Source of the DNA: a virus
DNA length: 64,000 nucleotides
Strand: one strand, 5' to 3'
IMG/VR virus record: IMGVR_UViG_3300018428_000019
Coordinates: 1 to 64,000 of that record
The stretch's first letter is position 1, and each line of letters starts with the position of its first letter. The translations under genes and the position numbers were made by a program. The notes under the pieces are model-generated. The model saw only the letters and a list, made by a program, of their open reading frames with translations. It was not told the DNA's origin and searched no databases. Shown here in pieces: positions 60,102 through 64,000 of this stretch.

Positions 60102-61559
60102 CTATAAACTTACGATGATTTTAATGTCATTTGTTTCAGTATCAAGTCTTTTAATTGCTGGTCTACTTTCTACGTATAATAAATCTCCAGAAAAAGGATT
60201 AATGTCTGAACTATCAATTAGATGAGTAGGACTAATATTATTAAAATTCTGAGAACTGTTTTCAATTTGAACATTTGATATCGGTACAAAACCAGTCGAA
60301 TCCGTTTGATAATAATAACACGTATCACTATCAACATCTGCAACAATAGCAGTAAATCCTGTGCTCTGAGTAATAATTGGATCTGTTAGATTTTTTAATT
60401 GTTGGACATCTGCTCTAACACCTCTAAAAGATTTCATCATTCTACCACTAAGTTCTGTATATAGATTTCCATCAAAATCTCTAAGATTTTTAAATAATCC
60501 AACTTGACGGTAATCTCTATCATCAACTATAAAATCTCTAAATCCATCTGCGCCAGCTTCTCCACCTTCAATTTTAACATTAAACATTAGTGATGTAGAT
60601 CTTAAATCAAATACTGGATTTGCTCCTACACCTGAATCGTTACCATGAAGAACTGCTCTAGCTGTAGCATCTCTTGATGCACCTCCACCAGAAATAATTA
60701 CATCGGCATAATCATAATTACGACCAGCTTCTAACACACTATCAGAAACACTACCAATATTTGAACTAGAATCAATTTCAATTTTAGTAACGAAACCACC
60801 AGAACTTGGATCAATTGTTGCTGTTGCTGTAGCTTTAGGAGTATATTGATTACTACCAACACTATCCCCATTTCCTATAATTTGAACAGTAGGAGCACTA
60901 GTATATCCTGCGCCAGGATCAATAATTTCAATACCTAAAACTTGTTTTGGAACAGCAGCATCTCTTATTAATGCTTGTTGATCTTGTAATGAGTTTAATC
61001 CAGCTTGTCCAGTTTTAACATATTCAACAGGCATAAAGTTTGCTGATAGAAACGCTGAAGATTTTGCACCACCAATAGCATATAAAAATTTCCATACATA
61101 TCCATCAGTTTCTTTTTTTGGTTTATTTGAAGTTCCTGTTGGTTGTACTGTAGATCTTAAAGCTACACCATTGGCATCTCTTGGTTGTTTCAAACAAATA
61201 TAAACTTGATTTTCATCTGTTAAAATATAATACGGATATATATTTGCTGCACCTGAAATACCAGGCGTAATACTTCTATTATCATCATATTGTGAATATA
61301 TTGAACCCGATGTCCAATTAAATCTTGGTACTACAAAAGAAACATCTGCTACTTTTTTTGCCGATTGCGCTCTTAGTCTAAAATCTCTTTCTTCTTTAAT
61401 AGAATTAATTGGTGTATTGGGTGGAACTGTATCGTCTGATGTAACCCATTCTTCACCGTGGCCAATAGAAATAAAGTAATTTGCAAGTACGTCATTCACT
61501 TCATCGTACATTACTTGCAAAATGTTTCTTTTAATTTTATCTGTTAATACTGCTGGCAT
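60102..61559 (-). CDS. gp8: Baseplate wedge protein gp8
   Basis: A 485-residue protein, longer than T4 gp8 (334). The N-terminal half has NYFISIGHGEEWVTSDDTVPP and the FVVPRFNW block, then ETDGYVWKFLYAI (T4: GDGYVWEYLFEI), and the end SGDLLYVESRPAIKRLDTETNDIKIIVSL matches the T4 end ...MIYMENRPPI.....EEINILFTF. Between these, ~150 residues (~residues 200-350) with an IEIIDPGAGYTSAPTV segment are inserted relative to T4, as in other marine T4-likes. gp8 is a dimeric wedge subunit. Confidence 0.88.
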   Translation of the reverse strand: MPAVLTDKIKRNILQVMYDEVNDVLANYFISIGHGEEWVTSDDTVPPNTPINSIKEERDFRLRAQSAKKVADVSFVVPRFNWTSGSIYSQYDDNRSITPGISGAANIYPYYILTDENQVYICLKQPRDANGVALRSTVQPTGTSNKPKKETDGYVWKFLYAIGGAKSSAFLSANFMPVEYVKTGQAGLNSLQDQQALIRDAAVPKQVLGIEIIDPGAGYTSAPTVQIIGNGDSVGSNQYTPKATATATIDPSSGGFVTKIEIDSSSNIGSVSDSVLEAGRNYDYADVIISGGGASRDATARAVLHGNDSGVGANPVFDLRSTSLMFNVKIEGGEAGADGFRDFIVDDRDYRQVGLFKNLRDFDGNLYTELSGRMMKSFRGVRADVQQLKNLTDPIITQSTGFTAIVADVDSDTCYYYQTDSTGFVPISNVQIENSSQNFNNISPTHLIDSSDINPFSGDLLYVESRPAIKRLDTETNDIKIIVSL

Positions 61560-61568
61560 TTTTTAATC

Positions 61569-62612
61569 CTATGCGTTAATAGTCAATAATCTGTTTCCAT
61601 TATGGTCACTATCTAGTCCACCCATGATGAACCATCTATCATCACTCCAAATAAGTTGTGCTGCTCCATTTGGATGAATGGTGAGAGAAGTACCTTGTGC
61701 AAAATTATTTGCGGTTGGAAACGCAACTTCAATATTTCCTGATCCACCATTAGTATATACTTTGGTTTCACCATTTATTGTTCCATTATGTTGTTGAATA
61801 TAAAGTGATGTAGCTTTATCTCCTCGTATATGTCCGCTTGGTTGGAAGTTGGCATTGTTACCAGAAGTTACTGGTGCACCTACTGTATCTCCACCTGTAG
61901 AAATTTCTAATGTGGCATGTGCCACTTTACTTATTTCCACCGATCCAGTTCCAGCCGCATCGATATTTAAATGAGCATTTGTAAGAGTAGTTTGGGCTTC
62001 GATAACTGGATTATCTGCATTTGTAAATCTAATATGACTAGCCGTGCCTACTCTTAAAAATTCAAGCAATGGTTCACCGACACTATCGGAAATCATTTGC
62101 TCAACTCTAGGTCTATATAAAGTCTTATTACTTAATTGCTGAGTTGCATTATTAAATGTAAATTGATCATCTGTACTAATATTTGGTAAAGTAACATTTA
62201 CATTTGAAGTTAATGATCCAGAAATAATATTATAATCGTGAGAAGAATCTCTATCTTTTATTAATAAACCATTTAATTGAGCACTATCTATTTCAGGTCT
62301 AACAATTCTTTTATTTGCAATAGTTTGAATTGCGCTATCAACTAATATAGCTCCTGTATGATCAGGAAGCGTTGCAATTCTATCGGCTGTTGGATTTTCA
62401 ACAGTAAGAGTAGTTTCATTATTATCTGGTACTGAACCTTCAAAAATAATACCATTAGATGAAAATTGTAAACCAGTTGTTAATGCATTACCATCTCCAA
62501 ATTGTGTATAAATCTCATCAAAATTAGCATTTACTTTAGAACCAGCAGATCTTAATGTATCTCCTGTTCCATCGTTGGCTACAGTGCCTAGTGATATTGC
62601 TTGCTTTGCCAT
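61569..62612 (-). CDS. Virion structural protein with fibre-like repeats
   Basis: A 347-residue protein opening MAKQAISLGTVANDGTGDTLRSAGSKVNANFDEIYTQFGDG, a motif found in many phage fibre and baseplate proteins. The following sequence contains several short beta repeats (ANKRIVRPEIDSAQLNGLLI, LSNKTLYRPRVEQMI). The C-terminus ends with SLTIHPNGAAQLIWSDDRWFIMGGLDSD. It has no enzymatic motif. It lies between the gp7-position gene and gp8, and a late promoter box with an AAAGG sequence precedes it. Confidence 0.75.
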   Translation of the reverse strand: MAKQAISLGTVANDGTGDTLRSAGSKVNANFDEIYTQFGDGNALTTGLQFSSNGIIFEGSVPDNNETTLTVENPTADRIATLPDHTGAILVDSAIQTIANKRIVRPEIDSAQLNGLLIKDRDSSHDYNIISGSLTSNVNVTLPNISTDDQFTFNNATQQLSNKTLYRPRVEQMISDSVGEPLLEFLRVGTASHIRFTNADNPVIEAQTTLTNAHLNIDAAGTGSVEISKVAHATLEISTGGDTVGAPVTSGNNANFQPSGHIRGDKATSLYIQQHNGTINGETKVYTNGGSGNIEVAFPTANNFAQGTSLTIHPNGAAQLIWSDDRWFIMGGLDSDHNGNRLLTINA

Positions 62613-62636
62613 GTTAAACCTTTGAAAATTTAATTC

Positions 62637-62644
62637 TATTTATA
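62637..62644 (-). promoter_or_regulatory. T4-type late promoter
   Basis: The minus strand reads TATAAATA in the gap between the gp7-position gene and the 61569-62612 gene. Its predicted +1 near 62631 gives a 19-base leader with AAAGG before the ATG at 62612. Confidence 0.82.
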
Positions 62645-62653
62645 TAAAAATTA

Positions 62654-63673
62654 TCATCTATAGTGATATTGTTCGTCATATCTTGTAAACATATCTTCAT
62701 CTAATGTTTCTTTATCATTATCGAAGCTCATTACTGGATCAGCTGAAGAGTCTTCATCAAATGTTCTTGAATTTGGATGACCTATTTCTCCAACCACATA
62801 ATGTCTTGCCAATTCCTCAGCAGTGACATTCTGATATTTATCAATAATAGTCATAATATAATGATCTTCACTTGAATCTTTTTGATCTGGTTGATTAGTA
62901 ATTCTGCCATCTCTTACCTTTATAGTACCGCCAAATTCTGCATAACTTACATCATCCTGCCCAATTGATACAGAACCCGTATAACGTGATTGGTGGAACA
63001 ATGGTTGATAAACTTCAGTAATTGAAGATACAAAGATTGAATCTTGCAAAGCTTCTTGTGCAAATAGATTTAAATTAGCTTCAGTTGCAAATGAAACCAA
63101 TCCTTCAAAATACCAACCAGCTGGATGTGCAAACTTTTTATACAGAGATCTATACTGAGAAACTGATAAACCAATTTTTAAAAGAATAGAATATGTTTGA
63201 TACCTTGCATAGTTTTGTATATAGTTTTCATAATCAGGACCAATTTCATCTTGACCTACAATAAAAATATCTTTCTTCGGATATTCAACTTCAACTTCAG
63301 TTCCAAAAAATAATTTAAAAAATTCTTCAGTACCTTTTAATGTTCCTTTATCTCTATAAAAATATGGAAGTCTTCCTAAAGCAAATCTTTCATCATTAAA
63401 TTTATCTACATTTTCTAATTTAGATCCAATTTCATATACCAATAAATTTAATAAATCATTTGGTATTTCTTCTACATCTCTAAATGAAAGAATATTATGA
63501 ATATCAGATTGAAATGCTTTAGCACCATCAGAATCTAAAAAATTATAATATTCATTTAAGAAGCTTACAATTTTTGGATGATTCTCTTTTATATGTTCAG
63601 GTAAAGCTTCATCAACTTTACGATTGAAAAAGAGTTCATCTTTTCTTCCAGTATTTTTAAGCGTATGAGGCAT
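62654..63673 (-). CDS. Baseplate wedge-region protein (gp7 position)
   Basis: A 339-residue protein. It begins MPHTLKNTGRKDELFFNRKVDEALPEHIKENHPKIVSFLNEYYNFLDS; the 'LPEH..E..P.(I/L)..FL..YY.F(L/M)' pattern is common in marine T4-like baseplate proteins. Further typical blocks are LPYFYRDKGTLKGTEEFFKLFFGTE and YQTYSILLKIGLSVSQYRSLYKKFAHPAGWY. In T4, gp7 is far larger (1032), so only the position, between gp6 and gp8, supports that name. It starts directly at the stop of the upstream gene (TAA-ATG). Confidence 0.7.
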   Translation of the reverse strand: MPHTLKNTGRKDELFFNRKVDEALPEHIKENHPKIVSFLNEYYNFLDSDGAKAFQSDIHNILSFRDVEEIPNDLLNLLVYEIGSKLENVDKFNDERFALGRLPYFYRDKGTLKGTEEFFKLFFGTEVEVEYPKKDIFIVGQDEIGPDYENYIQNYARYQTYSILLKIGLSVSQYRSLYKKFAHPAGWYFEGLVSFATEANLNLFAQEALQDSIFVSSITEVYQPLFHQSRYTGSVSIGQDDVSYAEFGGTIKVRDGRITNQPDQKDSSEDHYIMTIIDKYQNVTAEELARHYVVGEIGHPNSRTFDEDSSADPVMSFDNDKETLDEDMFTRYDEQYHYR

Positions 63674-64000
63674 TTAGAGAGTTACCTGTAATTCTTGATA
63701 GTCTAAGATAGCGCTTGCTGAACTCAATGATTCATCAAAATTTAAAGTATAATTACGTAATGGTGCAACAGTACTTTGATTGGCAGGAACAACTGAAACT
63801 TTTAGTTCTCCACCACCATCAATTGTAGATGGATTAAATCCTTCTAATTGAACTATACCACTACCTTCTTCATAATAACCAACATTATCTTTTATAATAT
63901 CACCACCAACTGATACTATCTCTAAAATATTTGTTTTAAGTCTATTTCTAATAAAGCAACTAATTCCTGCTATTGAAAAACGAGCAGAAGTAACTCTATG
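63674..64000 (-). CDS. gp6: Probable baseplate wedge protein gp6, C-terminal part (runs off the window)
   Basis: An open frame of 109 codons entering from the right edge and ending at TAA 63674-63676, directly before the next ATG. It reads HRVTSARFSIAGISCFIRN...VSVGGDIIKDNVGYYEEGSGIVQLEGFNP...PLRNYTLNFDE..., ending ILDYQELQVTL. The Y-x-x-G-x-G-x-V-x-L-x-G-F pattern and the RN-x-x-L-x-x-D segment are like the C-terminal domain of T4-like gp6. With gp8 downstream this position fits gp6. The N-terminal part is outside the window. Confidence 0.6.
   Translation of the reverse strand, partial: HRVTSARFSIAGISCFIRNRLKTNILEIVSVGGDIIKDNVGYYEEGSGIVQLEGFNPSTIDGGGELKVSVVPANQSTVAPLRNYTLNFDESLSSASAILDYQELQVTL

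Noticed and set aside
1-64000. tRNA genes, attachment sites, integrase and insertion sequences
   Set aside because: I saw no cloverleaf-like sequence, integrase, transposase or flanking direct repeats, but a tRNA scan by program was not possible.

Overview
This window is the virion (late) region of an AT-rich, marine-type T4-like myovirus (class Caudoviricetes). The gene order on the minus strand, read right to left, follows T4: baseplate genes (gp6 C-terminus, a gp7-position gene, gp8, a gp9/gp10-position block), tail-fibre genes, neck gp13-gp14-gp15, terminase gp16-gp17, sheath gp18, tube gp19, portal gp20, prohead core (gp67-like and a small gp68-position gene), protease gp21, scaffold gp22, capsid gp23, then uvsY and the start of uvsW. 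T4-type late promoters (TATAAATA) lie at many gene boundaries. No photosynthesis genes are seen, so the sequence does not decide between a cyanobacterial, SAR11-type or other marine host.

Layout: 1-1638 recombination genes (uvsW partial, uvsY) plus a tube-like protein; 1711-6920 head genes; 6977-9468 tail tube and sheath; 9542-14540 terminase, a staphylococcal-type nuclease and neck genes; 14571-17998 a 1090-residue glycosyltransferase/methyltransferase fusion and a 47-residue Cys-rich protein; 18008-36939 a large fibre/adhesin block (glycine-rich adhesin, collagen-like fibre, C1q-like protein, giant fibres with cupredoxin-like domains); 37043-49197 an accessory cassette on the opposite strand; 49148-64000 more fibre and baseplate genes, ending inside a probable gp6.

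The most unusual part is the plus-strand cassette: fourteen reading frames, probably thirteen genes, every one overlapping the next, behind its own late-type promoter. It encodes two radical SAM enzymes with an N-terminal twitch-like Cys cluster, a QueC-like PP-loop enzyme, a nitroreductase-like protein, a probable GT-B glycosyltransferase, a DegT-type PLP aminotransferase, a radical SAM enzyme split by a one-base shift, another radical SAM enzyme, an SGNH hydrolase, a NodU/CmcH-type carbamoyltransferase, a methyltransferase-like protein and two GT-A-like glycosyltransferases. This looks like a complete phage-borne biosynthetic operon for an aminated, carbamoylated, perhaps acylated or methylated glycan or glycoconjugate. 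Its late-type promoter and its place among the fibre genes suggest decoration of the virion or late remodelling of the host surface; this is inference.

A second theme is cupredoxin-like domains with a His...Cys-x2-His-x2-Met signature in three neighbouring fibre genes, one of them apparently with its halves in permuted order.
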